Source: Oxyruncus cristatus (taxonomy: Eukaryota > Chordata > Aves > Passeriformes > Cotingidae). From it: a stretch of 64,000 bases of DNA. Of the stretch, positions 24,801 through 39,800 are shown one piece after another (the stretch's first letter is position 1; every line of letters begins with the position of its first letter). The stretch covers positions 297,609 through 361,608 of the forward strand of contig VXAY01002187.1 in NCBI GenBank assembly GCA_013399855.1, given 5' to 3'. The position numbers were made by a program, and so were the translations under genes. Under the pieces are notes generated by a model. The model was not told the DNA's origin, did no database searches, and saw only the letters and a program-made list of their open reading frames with translations.

Positions 24801-27800
24801 AGGCAGACCATCAGTTTACACTTCCCCTTAACTTTGCATCATTAAAAAAATGTTAATTGAAGGATGCCAGGTTAGCATGTAGATTTAGTCAAGCCTAGTA
24901 TAAAGTATCCACTTTCAGGAAGTTTTTAAAAGGACTTGCAAGCGTGTGAGGGGAGCTTGTAGAAGGCTGATAACATAACAAATGCAGTCGTAACTGAGTG
25001 CTTTGCTGGGAACTGTGCATGCTGCTGCTAGCTTTATAACAGTGGTGAAGAACCTTCGTGTCTGTGCTGCTGCTCCTGTCCTAATGAGCTTAAAGACTGT
25101 GCAATCTTTTTACAGAGATGCAAGGTAGTGGGAGGGGGAGGAGGAGGTGGCTGTGCTCTCATTGATGCATAGAAGGGGATTTTGTATAACTAATGTTAAT
25201 GGGAGTTTACCCACATAAATCACGCCACACATCAATGGGAGGAGAGGCCATGAGCTGCTTAGGACTTCTGTTTCTTGCACATAACAATGCTTTCAGTGGG
25301 AACGGCAATTCTGTATAATCCACGATGCACAAAAATAAAACCATGATTGTGCCGATAATGAGCTGTGAAAATACTGGCTCCTAGGATGCTGATCAGCAGA
25401 AACATCCTTAGTCAGTAGGAGTTTTGCTGCTGAATTTGTGGTTGCAAGAACACAGTCTGTATTAATACATTGTGTTGACAGTGTTTAATGAATACTGATG
25501 TGCAGAATGTCTGCTGCTTATAAAATGACCAGTATTTTTGTGCATCCCTGGTACTTTTCAAAGAAAAGACATTTTATACAGAATTGCAGTACTGCTTTAT
25601 ATTGCTATACAAGAAAAAAAATGAGGTTTTGCTATTTTTATTCAGTTGTTTGGGTTTTTTTTCAGTTTAGAACCTTTATGCTTTTAAAGCAGCTATGACT
25701 TTACAGTGTTAAAGATACAGTATCCTTTTCTAGTTCCCTGCTGCCTCCCTCTGTACTTCATACGTGGAATAATAGTTTTGCAGCCCATTTTTTCCCCAAG
25801 GAAATCTCAACACTAACGTGATTTGTCTATTTCCAACTTTAGTATATTTGTATATGGAGCTTCTCTCAAAGCCCAGCAACAACTTGTGGAGACACTCTCC
25901 ACTGTAACCAATGCTAAGGGACTTTCTAGTTAAAACTTACTTAAATCAGTAGAAGTTGCAATCATAGAAAACCTGTAAGTGTGGGTCAAATACTCCTTAA
26001 AATACAAAGAGCTGCTGGTGCTTAAGTCTCAGTCTTCTATAAGGCTATGTAGCCTAACAAGATATCCTGATAACATTAAATTTATTGGCAAATAAATTGA
26101 TTTAAAGTAACCTAAACATATATGTTTTCATCTTATTTAAATTTTGTAGCATATCTTGTTTCATGTGGTAGTAAGAGCTGAAAAGGTCTCTAAATATTAG
26201 TTTTAATTTAGATGGCATTAAATTTTTAAACATTATAAAAATGACCTGTAAATTTATTTGCCAGCAGGTTTATTGGTTGCAGATGTTCAGATACTTTAAA
26301 ATGAGTCTAATTTTAATTGCTCTCAAATTAGCATCCAGATGCTAAGCCTTTATGTTTGCTCAGGAGATGCAGCATTAAATTAAAAATATGTACCTATATT
26401 TAAATGAAAGGATACTGTCTCTTTAAGGAAAGCATTTGTGTTCTGTTGATGGAAACATTGAACCTAAACCATGAAACATGAGAATTTTTACAACTGTGTA
26501 CCATATGAAACATGGCAAAGTGTAGCTCCTTAGTTGATTGAATAAGAATAGCATCACATCATTATATTTAATTACTCTTATATATTAGAATGTATTTGTT
26601 AAATCTCATAATGAAATACTGATGTAAGGTATTTCCACTTTTAAATGTGTACCAGAATTTTTTTTATTTCAGAAAAGCTCTGAATGTTGAATGTGTGTAA
26701 TTCTCCGGGAATGTAACAAGTTGATAAAAACCCCAGCCAAGTCCATCCTCCTTACAAGAAAAAAAAAAAAAAAAGCTGGAATTTCTTTTTTGGATATTTG
26801 TTTTGCAGCGTTCTACGTCTTAAGGCAGAGAATAGCCAGCCTAAGGTGCCAGCCCAAAGGTTAGCTGAATATATTTCTTGAAATAACGTTGGCAAGGTTA
26901 TGACTTGGAGTTATGGTCTCTAAGTCATCAGTTTACATAAAAATTATAAGACAAGAAGATGCAGATTATTTAAAAAAAAAAAAAGGCATTTGATTTGGGG
27001 AAGATAAGGCGGGAAGGAAATTAGCAGGGCTTTTTTATCCCAGACACCTATCCAATGAGATACTTATTTTCTAAACTATTACACTTTTCCCTTTTCACTC
27101 TTTTCCTTTTTATTTTCCCCTCAAGCCCTGGGCAATATTTTTTCCTTCCTGCAAATTGTTTGTACCCTTAGCATCATATTTACAAGCTGTCAGACTTAGG
27201 AAGCCTAATTTGCTCTCACAGTATTGAATCATGTGCAGTGGGAGGTTAATTTGGGATGGCTGAGGCACTTATTACCCCCCATTGCCTGCTTTGCACTTCC
27301 ACTACAGGTTGTCGTTCCCAGAACAGGGAGACTTTACAGCCCCTGGTCTGCAGCAGTGTGCAGCCTGGCATGTCAGAGCACAATGAAATCAACACTAGTT
27401 TGTGTTGGTACCCAGGGTTGTAGTCTCCTGCTGCTCAGGAATTACCATGTCTTGTTTGCTTATCCCTGTGGTGGGGGTACTGGTCTGCAGACGGCAGGAG
27501 GGAGCAAATCAATCAGCTATTCATCTGTCTGGGAAAGTCAGCTTTGTTACTGTGATACGGGAGTTACTCTGCTGAAGCCAGGGGATGTTATATTCGAATA
27601 AACAAAATATCAGTATGCCACCACGCATAGAGGCACTCACGCTAGCCTGCTTCAGCCTGTTGGAATTCAGTAGACACATAGAAGTATTTCGGGTAATGAA
27701 CAGACATTTGAGATGATAGAGCACCATTCTTCAGGCAGTTATAATGAACCACTTGAAATGCAAACACGGAAAGGTTGACAAAGCATGACGTATTCATTGC

Positions 27801-30800
27801 TTTTCTAATTTTACACGTGTTAGATTTTTGCCGATTTTTGAAAAGAGTTTTAAAGTGTATAAGCATTAGATTAACTTCCACTGACTTCATTAAATGCAAC
27901 TGATTTCAGGGTTAGCCCATGCTTAAGTTATGTATGCTTTTTAGCGCTGTTCTGAATAGCAAGGCATTCATGAACTAGGGTCTGGATTTGTCCATGCGGT
28001 TCAGGAACACGTTTGGCAGCAGTCACAGCCAAGCAAAGAATTCACTGCAATGAATAGCCCACACTGGTTGCAGTTTGTCATGTTAACGTGCTGTTACCGG
28101 AATCATATGTGCAACTGAAGTAACTGATTGACCCAGGCAAATGTAGTAGTTGTGCATGAAAAATTAGGAGCCGCATACTTAATGGAACTGTATGTTTTAG
28201 ATGGAAGCTTTAGCATGCGTTTTGACAACATTTGTTATCATGGATGGCACCAATAAGGGCAAGTAATTTGTGCAAAAAAAATATTCAGGCATTAGATATT
28301 ACCATTTCATCTGATGATACTTTCGGTTTCTAGTTATGGAAGTTGGTCAAGGATATTTATTATCTCCACGAAAAATAGAGTAAGGAATGTTGTGCAGATG
28401 AAATTATCTGAAAATTAATACCCAGTTGCCCTAGTCAGGCTTATTAAGCTCTACAGAGATATATTTTGTGACTACTAAAACACTTATTTGGGAAGCAAAG
28501 TCACTTTTTTGGAAGTAATTCTGAGAGTTGTGGGTATGATGCGTTTTTACCACCTACTAGTAATTGTGAGGTGGGTTAAGCTTCATATATTCTCCTGCAT
28601 TTGTGACTAGTTGAAGTATGTAGTTGAACAAAAAAGAAGTATGTAACTTTGAAAGAGCTACAGTGATTTATTTTACAAATTGGCTCATACCTTTGGGATC
28701 CTAGATCACAATTACTGTGAATAAGGCAGATTAATTTTCCTGAGTGTGTGTTTATGCAAGTGCGTAATTTACAAAGAATTGCAAAAAGTAAAATAGAAAG
28801 AGACAGGTGTGAGCTGAAGCTGACTCTGAGGAAGAAAAGTATGATAGAACTTGAGGTTGTGATCTGTTAGCACCATGGGAGAAAGGCAGCCAGGTTCAGT
28901 TGAAGGAGGCAGCAGAGAGGAAAGTTTCTTTCACCAACATGCAAGTCTTGTTATAAAGTTGGCACTGGGGGAATGTAAGTAGCAATCTTAAGATTGGGAG
29001 TTCTGCAGTCGTCGGTGTAAGAGGATCCAATAAAGGTTTGTGAAACTAAATAGTATGTAATCATTTCTGGGCTGCTGCACAAATTGCTTTTCTGTGTTTG
29101 AGCAAATTGAATGTTAAGGAGCTGGGATCTGGAGTCAGAATAAATAAGGGGGTATATATGTTACTTGGGAAGAGAGGGCAGAAACAAGATTGTTCGGGTA
29201 GATGGTCAGCACAGGTTGTTTCAGATGCAGGTATTTTGTGTATATTTTTAGATTCAGAGAGGTGAAAACAGAAGTTCAAGGGCAGGCTGGACATCTGCAG
29301 CTTGGCATTTTGAGGCAGATTTCAGTGAAGGGATGCAGAAAGCAATAAAGACTCTGAGGGCAACTTCTGGCAAAGAAACCCTCTATTTAGGAACAGAAGT
29401 TAAGAGGCAAAGCAGAGAAAAAGAACGTAAGAATTACACTAAATGCTGTTTTGATGAAAGACAAAGCTAGGAGTGTTGGAAAAAAAAACCACCAAAAAGT
29501 TAAATTACTAGAGATACTCCACTGAGAAAGCTCAGGGATTTCCATTGTTGGCCAAAAATGAAGAGGAGGAGTTAGGCAGGTAGGAACCAGGCATTGCAAC
29601 CACTCAGTTAGGACTCCACCAAGCAGTGTTTAGTAATCAAGAACTAAGTCATTAACATTAAAATTCTATATGAGAAGGAATAGAGGGGGACAGCATGTGG
29701 TAGTCACCCATGTCATCAAAAAGTGGACAGCTTAGTGCAGAGGAACTGGCAAAGCCTGAGGGGTACTTCCAAAGCAGTTCTGAGGGAACTGTGTGCAAGG
29801 AAAAAACACAGATGAAATTTTAAAAACCAGCATTGTAGACCCATAATGAATAGGTTGAATGTGGTTTTCATTTGTTTTATTTATGCAGCAATTAAAAAAA
29901 TAATAATTCGGAATGGTTGAGTCATACTCAAATACCACCAGCAGTAATCAGTGGCTGGGAAGATTGGTGGCTTCTGGCTTTTACACAAGCATAACACATG
30001 CTAACAGCATGTGCATTTCACCAGAAATGCTTCCTTCCTCTCTCCCACCATAGAAAAAAACCCAGAAACATAGTCATAAGCCTAATCCACTCATTCATGT
30101 TTCAGTTCCTTGTGTTATTCTTACAGAAAGTTTAGTTTGTCCTGAAGTTTAAGTGAGACTTAAAATGTGATACTTTTCACCTTATTTTGGAGGAAAAAGG
30201 TAGTTCTTGCCAACCCTTTAAAATGGGTACTCCGTTAGATTTATGGCCAGATAAAAGACTTCAGGATACGACCTTGGCTCCATTAAAGTTAATGGGAACT
30301 GAGAAGGAGCAAATCGTCACATCCAGCCCCCCAAAAAAAGAATTTAAAATGATCAGACTGAAATGAATACTCTTGAGTCCAGAGGTTAATTGCTGATGTC
30401 TCATGAATGAATTGGTCAACAAAATGAAAAGGGAAGTTTGGTTGTAGTTTATTCAATGGCATAGATAAATAAGCAACATTTGACTGAAGTTGAAAACAGC
30501 TGTGCTTAGGAATTTTTTTCTGTCTGTCTCAGACCACACTACTATCCAATAGGAGTACAGTTTAACAGTTTTCAGAGAAGAATACTTGGAGAAGTGACAG
30601 GTCTACCTTGATACTGATTCAAAAATAAATTAGCAATCTCATTTTTAGTGGCACTTTTCTATACAAGTGTAAATTTAACTTTTGTTTAAAACAGTTGCTA
30701 TTACAGAATAGAAAGGTTTTGCTTCTTTTTGTCAGCCTTTCTCACACTCTTATCTTCTTTACTTCATTGCCCTAAATGTGTAAGAGAGTGACTTTGTCAG

Positions 30801-33800
30801 CCTGGTGCACCTCTCCACTGTCTACATTTCCTTTTTGCCTAGTAAGGAAAAAAGTATTACATAACAGGCTGAAGTCTATGGCCATGGCTTATTTCAGTCA
30901 TTGTAAATGTGGGACGATTGGAGGGAAATGATGGTTTCGTGGTTGCGGAGGAATTTTTTACTTGTCAAGATGCAAAAAATACTAATTGGAAGACTTTTTT
31001 TTTCCCTGCTACTTGGGAGTCTACTTCTGTTTAAAAAATGGATAAACTCCATGTGTCTGTGTGTGAGCAGAGCGACTGAAGTATTCTCTGTTGTACCTGC
31101 AATTTTGCAAGAAAATAAGTAGAGTGGAAAAATTAGAAGAAAACACCCAGTCACATCAGCACATGTAGCATATGCTCAGACTCGTACCAAACAGCTGAAA
31201 TAGTCATCTGCTATTAAATGCTGAAACTCAGGCTTAAGCTTATTTTTATGCCTGGGTATCACTGTTTAGAGTGTTCAAATAGAACCCGTTGTGAGTCAGT
31301 GAGTGTATCTGCTGCCATACAGGGACATCTCTTCCTTTGGAGAAGGGAGGGAATATTTGCAGGCTGCAGATGGCAGAGCCAGAGCCAGAGCTGGCCCACC
31401 ACTCCGGTCAGTGGGAAGGGCATGCAGATGTCCCTGGTGGAACCCCAGCCAGGCATTCAGGCTTGCTTGAACACCATCCGATTCTTAAGTCCTGAGCATC
31501 CTGCAAAGCCCCATTAAAGTTAGTTGGGGGATATACAAGACCTTTTGTAAGCGTGGCTCGATTCCTCATAGGAAATGCCACGAGGTTTATCTGTGGTGTT
31601 GGCTGAGCTACAGATGTTGCTACTTTTACTGCAAAGCATTTTTCTCCTGTATATAGAAATTCTTCAGTTGTAACATTGTACTGAATGTCAGCTGTGTATA
31701 AATAAGATGCATAATGCTTAAGTAGCCAAATTGCATAGAATGTACTCTAATAAGCAGGATTTCTTCAAGTACAGTGTTTGGCAGCGCACGAAGGTTCCCA
31801 AGTACCAGTTTAATATGCCAAAAAAAGCATTTTATGATGACTTTGACTTTATGGGTAGTGGTTTTCTAATCATTAGGAAGCTTTCCTTGGAGTGGTAGAG
31901 ATTCTGGAGACTGATGGGGAGCTGAGACCTCCTTTAACTGAGACTTGTAAAAACAGAAAAGAGACACATCTGTCGTGTGATTTAAGTGCGTTTCTTAATT
32001 ATATTGTGACACTAGGAGGTAGACTAGATCAGCAGTTACCCACCTGTATGTCATAAAAGACATTATATCCTGCACAGTGTGGAGCTACATTTGTTGAGAT
32101 GTGTTGGACTAGATCCTGAAGATCCCAGGGATCCTATTCCATGATGTAATAACATGACCTGTGTTGGATGTTTCGTATCTGTAGTTGTTTTAAACAAATG
32201 CTTATACATAATTTTTGTTTGTTGCAGTATATGACCTGCTTGGGTAACTGACAGAATTAAGCAAGACATCTGTTTACCGATACAAATGTATTTGACCTTT
32301 TGAATTAGAGGAACATTTTAATTTCTAAATGAAATTAATATCTTATTTATTTCATTACTGAATTTTATAAGGCTTTTCATCCATAAGGGATTTTTTCTCT
32401 ATCTGAGCTGCTGCTAATGTACAATCCTTGCAATTGAGGGAGGAACACAGGCTAAGTCAGCTAAACTGAAGTTGCCTTTGGTTCAGCTACTGAGCTGTTA
32501 TACTTCACACCAAGCTGATCCCATGGTACTTTTTGTTTTTTAAAAAGGACTTATATAAATAATTGTATCCCACTTCACAAAATGGATCTTCTCTAAAGTG
32601 CAGTTGAAATTTAATGGAAACTTTCAAAAACATATTTATAGTAATTTCTTTTTTTCTCCTGTGGTTTAGATCACATATTTTCTTTTCCCCTAGTGACTTT
32701 GAAGTTGGTCTTTGTAGTTTTCATTTTGCCACCATCACCTCTAATTAGACTTGGGTCTGTGATGTCAGGAAGATGAAGAGTCTCAGTGTCCAAATGAGCT
32801 CTTGCACAAAGAAGACGCTTTTTTTCTGTTTATGATCATCATGATTAAAAAAAAGCAGTAAATGTTTCTAAGTACAATGTTCTAGAATTTTCTCATGATA
32901 TACTGGTTGCTCTTCAGTCACATCTGTCCATTCCATGAGGGCATAGCAAACTTTCTGAAACATACCTTTTAGTAGTTGAAGAAGCCCCTTTCCCTTACAC
33001 TATCAGTGAGAGGTGTTTCTGAATCTGATTCCCATTTCTTTTTTTCTGGACAGTGTTTATTGGAGAGAAGAAAAAATTCTTACATTAACTAGAAATACCG
33101 TTTTCTGTTGCCTTTTAAGATCCTCCTTAACACAGTTTTTTTGGAAAGAGACCTCACCATCATATTAGGAGGTTCTGTAAAGATCAGTGCTGTAGATTTA
33201 AAACAAGGGTTTATGTTCTCAGCGGGATATCAATGACTATTTGTATATAATATATTTAAACAAAAATTATAATAAAGGACAAATACAGTCCTAAACTGGA
33301 GCAAACTCCTAACAATTGCTTCTATAGATGTATTTGAGGGAATTGCTGATTCTGGATGCTTTGAATCTTATGGAAAAGATTTTAAAACGTCAGAGATATA
33401 TTTGCATAGTTCTTCCGCAGCCAAAACTAATCTCTTGTTTCTGTTTTAATCTTGTTTGATTCAACCCTGTTGAACAAGTTGGCTAGAATGCAGGCTACAT
33501 TTTTAGTGTGTTCTAGAGATTTCTGTTAAATTACATCCTTAATACATCCAGTTTTATGATACATCCTGTTGTCAGATTAATTAATATTACAGTTGGATCA
33601 AGTTAGTTACTTTGCAAATTCCAAACGATACTGTTACTTTATAAAATGAACTTAAAGCCAGGGTAAATAGATAAATCCTGATTACAGGCTATTTAAGTTT
33701 AGTTCTGTCTATTTTGTGTCTGTCTTGCTTAAACAGTGAGCTCCCTAGAATTTTGCATCTGCATTTTATCATATAATGATAAATAATATTATAGAGCATA

Positions 33801-36800
33801 GTAAATACTTACTTTTCCAGTAGGTTGCAACAGTACATTTAGTAACAGAAAAACATTTCTAATGAAGTAAACTTGGAAATGTTTAAAATTTTGATCTGTC
33901 AAATGGTTTCTGGAGCTTTGCAGGATTCATTGCACTCTGATAATACTCCTGTTAGCTAATCCTATATCAGTAGAACTAAATTTGTGCATGAATTCTTACA
34001 TTTCTTCAAAAGCAATGCATATTTTTGTGTTATTGAAGTTCTAAAAGTTTGCTTTATGAATTTTGTTTGTGTTATATTGAGAGAGGTACCAAAAAATGGC
34101 TTCCTGACTACTATTTCTTGGAGTTCTGTGTTTATTTGACTCCGGAAGCAGGGTAGACCATAATTTCTGAGCTGTGGTCTATATGTTCTGAGACTGTATC
34201 TAAACAGCAGGGTGGATAATAAATGCTTGAAATGTTCAGAGGAGTTGGATGTGTGCAGTGCTAAAGCACCATATTACAGTCAGTGTTGCTTTTGCCCAGT
34301 TCTTTCTTGCCTCCAAAACAAAGGAGAGAGGGGAAAAAAAAGTAACTCCTATACCAGAATCCAAGCACCCAAAAGGGAGAGGTTCAGGCTAAATGTTGCT
34401 CAGTGAGGGGGTAAAGAGGGTTGCCCTGTAGGCATAGAGGAAAGCAGTGACTGCTGGGACCTCTGCTACTGCCTCCTAATAACTGCACAAGGGCTTTTTT
34501 GTTGCCAGTGACATTGATGTACGCATTTCCTGTGTAGCTGGGGCATATTCCAGGTTTATCAAATTTAACGTCACGAATCGTAGAACATACATACACTGAG
34601 CAAGTGAAGGCACAGTGCCTGCGTGCTGATTAGGTATCAAAAGGGTTTAATACCCCAGAAATAGCACGATGTAGTGATGTACAAAAATAGATTACTTACA
34701 AGTATCTCCCTCTTCCCATAAGTATTGGGGTGGTGGTTGTTTTTGAAAGTGCACCTGATGTTAACAGTGGTATTTGAAGCATATAATGTTGTTGATGGGA
34801 GGAACATAAACAATACTATTTGTTAGGTCATTGCCATTTATTTCAGAGTAAAGCACTGTCAGCTGCAACTGGAGTGGAAAAATAATGAGTATTCCTCTAT
34901 TTGCAGCTATATGCCAGCCAGGGTGCAAACACGGTGAATGCATTGGGCCAAACAAGTGTAAGTGCCACCCAGGGTACACTGGAAAAACTTGCAACCAAGG
35001 TAAGAAATAGTTTATTTTTGAAGTCATGGAAGTATTGATGATCCCTCTACCCCCCCACTGCCAGTGCTGTGTCACCTGTGTTTATAGCGTAGTGAACTCA
35101 TATACCAGGTCTGTTACTGCTGTAGCTATTCTGGTTGGGACTGACATTTGTAGGGAGAATGACATCTGCAGTGGGATGACACGGGGGGAAGATGGCTTTC
35201 ATTAAGCTGAAATCAATGTGACTAGTATATAGTATGTATTTACATGCTCTCCTGAATCTGAAACAAATTATTTAAAACTTGTGGTGAGGATTGTTGTTTT
35301 ATAAAGTCAGAATTTTCAGTTTTGGATACTGAAATAGTATTTGTTTAATTAAAAATCCCATCATTCATACATTCTCATTTTTGTTTTTCTAATCCTGAAT
35401 TAATCAGGTAGCAACAAACTGTACTACATACTGAAGAGTTGGTGTAAAGATTAGGTGTTATTTTACTGATTTATCAATATAGAATCATTGTTTGTTTTTT
35501 TTTCTCTGAAAATTTCTTCCAAAACATGTCATGGTATAAAGATCATAGAATACAAAATAGAATTGTAATACATGATTTATTGGATTTTGATGACCAAGCA
35601 TCGAACATACAAAAAAGATATCTCAATGAGACTGTTCTCTTTTTTAGGAAAAAGTTAATGCATTTTCTGAGTGCTGAGGAAGTGTGGTAGAAGAGTGTGA
35701 TATTTAGAATAGTTTTGTGGTTGAAAAATGTACCCTGATGTTGGCTAACTTTCTTATGATGTCCTAAATTTTAGTTATTTTCTTTAAAAATAGATACATA
35801 TTTATTTCTGGATTTACTAATGCCTCCTGAACTGATGTGGAAATGAATGTTGTGGTTTTCAGTTTTTTAGCAAGTTCGTCATCTCTCAAATTATCCTGTC
35901 TTCTTATCCCCTTACTCTGGGCTGACATTTTGAAGAATGGGTTGTTATGATTTTATTCTATACATGTTTTAGTTCGTCTAGAATATTTTTAGAAAACAGT
36001 GCAGTGAACTAGCAGTTGTTATATGTATATGGAACAGGTTTTATATGTACTAATTACTTTAATAATATTAAAAAAAGTGCTGTGCAAATTGCTGGAGGCT
36101 GCAACCTTGAACTAAGCTACGTCTTTGCCACTAAATGCTATGGAAGTTAAAAACTGTGCTGATAAATGATTAAAGGAAACCTTTTAGGCAGTATTGACCA
36201 AATATTCTTGCATGGTATTAGTGACAAAGTTGCCCTGGGAGAGGTGCATGAAGTTTCTGAGATGCCTACTGACTGTGGTGCCCCAAATGTACAACAAGTT
36301 CAGGTGACTACTGCCATTCTATTACATGGTGAGACCTTCGAGCTGTTCCTGGGATCAGGGTATGTGTTCTTGCCATATGAAACACTTCTATTCGACCCCC
36401 GGGATCATCATGGAAGAAATACAGTGTCAAGGGGTGAGGTGGTCCTGTGTTTCAGGTGGTGTGATCCTTCTACCTGTACAGCTTCAAGCAGTAATGCAAT
36501 TTCTTGCAGAGGGGGTGGGGGCTAATAGACCACTGACTGTGATGGGAAAGCTGAACCTGCAGTGCCATTAGCATGCAGAGCAAATAACTGATAATATTTC
36601 CTTGATGCTCGATGCCTGTGTTCTGAAAAGTTTTGACTCTCCACCACACTTGTGCTTGTCACTGGCATTTGTTTCTTTCCTCTGCTCTTCTTTCAAGGCC
36701 TGCCCTTTTTATTTTTTCTGAGTTCCTTTGTAAAGTGAGAGCAGTGGAAATTGTTTATCAGGTTAGATAAAGATGAAACTGATTTAGATAAAGCTGGAAG

Positions 36801-39800
36801 TGGAAGAAAATGAGGGCGCATTTGGCATCTATTGATTAATCACACTAATTAATGGGAACAAAACTCTCTTCAGGGATTACAAATCTCTCGAGTTTGACAT
36901 AGTAGTGTGATGGTAGTTGCTGGAAATGAAAGCTGATCTACTCTTCATAGCATGGTGATAAGAGTTTAATTTTTGTACTTGATTTCTGGTCTTTGGTTTT
37001 CTGTTTTCAAAGTTTGAGTGAATGAGGTACTGAATATTTAACTTCTGTGTTGCTTGATCCAAGTTAGCTAATAGGCAGAAAAAGGCAGGAAAACTCTGAG
37101 TGCTGGAGTCTGCAGAAGCTAATTAAAAATAGCAGAGTGTATTGCATATTGCTAGGGATAAACTCCCCATTGTTAAGCGTTCACTGAAGTTGCTCCAAGA
37201 TCGTGTGTGGTGCCGCACAGCAACCAAAGAAGTCACATCCGGATTTGCCAGCAAAAGGCACTTGTCCTTTCCTTGTATTCACATTTTCATTTCACTTTAA
37301 AAATAAAATACTTGTACTCAGCACCCCGTGTTTGTTATGAAATTGCTTTCCATAGTGCTCAAAACAGTCTGTTTTTATGTGCAGTACTGTCTTATGTTAT
37401 TTTGAAATTAAGAACGCTGGGTTTGCATTTACTGTACAGTTGTGGGCAATGTTGGAAATTAAATGGCTGAACAATGAAATTTCCCAGATATAGGACAGTG
37501 AGTGGACATCCTCACAAGAAAATAAAAGGGATTTGTTAAACTTTTTAATAGTGTTACACTCTATATTTTAAATGCCAATGTGAGATTAAAAGTGACAAAA
37601 AGAAATTATCGTATTTTATTAAAACAAAAAATGATGTAAAAATGTTGGTTTATTACCCTTTGAGTTTATACATTTTAGCTTTTAATTTTTTTAGAGGCAA
37701 CTTTTGCTGTTTTCTTATTTCCTCTTTTGATACATAGACATTTACACTGTGATGTCTTTTTAGAGGTTGCTTGAAATACACAGTTGATAGGTAACGGGCA
37801 TTTCTTCAAGAGCTGTGTTGCTATGGCTGATTATTTTTTTGGCTGCTGACATTTGCCTGAGCCTGTTCTTGAAAAGTAGCCTTTACTTAAGGAACAAGAA
37901 GCACTCAGACAGATCTAAATAGCGGTATATAAATAGCAGGAATACTCCAGCGCTCCCCCTGTCCATGTGCAGCACATCCGGACATATCTTAGGGAATGCC
38001 ACAGATTATGGGTGCGTGGAGGTGGATCAAGGGAGCTACGAGCATATTCATACAGGCCTTTATGTAGAACTAGTAGGACCTGCCAGGAATCGTACAATGT
38101 ACCTGCTAGGGAACCGAGTGATGCTTGTCGTGTGGTTTCCGAAAATGTGCCTGTCTGCACTGCTGAAAAAAAGGAAGGTTGCATTTTGGGAAAAATTAGA
38201 TGTGCTGAGCAGTATACTCTAACACACCTCATCTGTTCGCAGACTGGCTTTTCTCTTAAGCAGCCATAGCACTGACAGTACTTGTTTTCCTGAACATTAG
38301 CATTCATTCTGACTCCATAAGGTTAAAAACATCTTTCTCTCAATAACCAGTTTCAAAGGCAAAAGTGAAAACCATTGACACCTGAGTTTAAGGTTTAAGT
38401 GGAGTTGTGCTAACAGGGTGGTTTTGCTGTCTGGTGACCTTAGGTTTCTGTTATATCAGCCAAAGTTAAAAAATTTACTATTTCAAGGTGTTTTTTAGAG
38501 ATGGGAATCAGAGGAGTCTGACAGCATTTGTTCACAGACAGAAATGTAATGAAATGAAGGCAATAGAAATAATTTAGCCAAAATTCCACAGATAGAAAGC
38601 ATGTGATATGATATTGTAATAGAGTTGGTTGCACTTGCTTTTTAATATCAGGTTATTCTCAGGGTATGTTACTAATAGCTGTGTATTTGTCAGTACCAGA
38701 GCTTTCATTTCTGTACTAAGAATGTTTTGTACCAAATGGTTGTGTAGAATTCAGAGTCCTATAGAAAGATCCAGTTATTTAAGGCTCATAATGTAATCTA
38801 TACTTTATGCAAGATGGTAAACTTGGAACAGTCATAAATTTTTATGATTTTCAACTTTTGAGTCTGTGATCATAACTCTGGCAGTAAGTGCAAGACACTT
38901 AAGTCTTCAGGAGTATCTAAACTTAGGAGCTGAATTGCAGGGGGATTAATCACTAGAAGTTAACACAAGGCACTGTTAAAATCCTGCTCTGTCAACTTAA
39001 TTTCCATGTTGCCTTTCCTTATTCTGTCCCTACTTCTAGTTAAGTATTTTTATACTTAGCTCTGTTACACATTTGTTTTGTAAAGTCATGCCTTTTGGAC
39101 AAAAGAGGAAAAATACGTGTATTTTAGACATGGAGAACTCTTTTTTTTTTTTTTTTTTTTCCCTCTTACTTTTTACTTTCTCTTACTTTACATCTCAAAA
39201 TGATGGTTGTCAGTTAACTCAGTATATTTAATAGTGTGGACTCCTTGGGGATACGTTTATGAATTGAAATCAGATGTTTGAATTTAACAATGACTTTTTT
39301 AACAGACACATTGTAAGTGTAATAAATATGATCATGTAGTTATAGTGTCTGTCAGGAGCTGCCTACTTGTATGTTTTACAGAAGAAAGGAGAAAAAAAAG
39401 CCGGGTTTTTTTTTTGTGCTGCCGAGAGACATTTAACTTTGAAAATGTGAGCTTTCATCTGTTTACTCTTGAATATTTTTATGTAAAGCTTTTTTTACTC
39501 AAAGGTTTTCACAATGGAAACTTGTCCTTCCCCTCTAACATAATCACCTGCTGCATTCCCAGTTGACCGAGGTACATACGCTATCCTGCGGAAGATCTGT
39601 TTCCACAGGACTAAATGTGGAAAACATTCTACTACAGCTGTTTCTCTCAAATGCAGCAGGTACCTTCTTGTGATTGGAGCATTGGTGCCTGCTGGGAGAA
39701 GTATGTTCTCCTAGCATCTACTGAAACATTTTCCAGCTCCTAAAGAGTGAGAGTTGAAAAGGAGTGCTCTTTCTGCAGTGCATGATCCCCAGGAGGACTG

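Larger units (their letters stand above)
18847..34906 (+). other. NPNT: NPNT intron (16.1 kb) with possible conserved elements
   Basis: This is the longest intron in the window, running from donor gtgagt to acceptor ttgcag. It is mostly AT-rich with T- and A-runs (near 20551, 22350, 23303, 26760 and 26970). Parts at about 25110-25420, 26040-26560 and 27620-28420 are low in simple repeats and dense in homeodomain-, SOX- and GATA-like core words, so they are candidate enhancers by inference only. No other gene, RNA or intact mobile element is evident. A short possible CR1 tail lies near 32101. Confidence 0.75.

Noticed and set aside
36166..36525. 119-codon ATG open frame in an NPNT intron
   Set aside because: No recognisable motif, no splice context, and within what chance gives for the length and number of frames in 64 kb.
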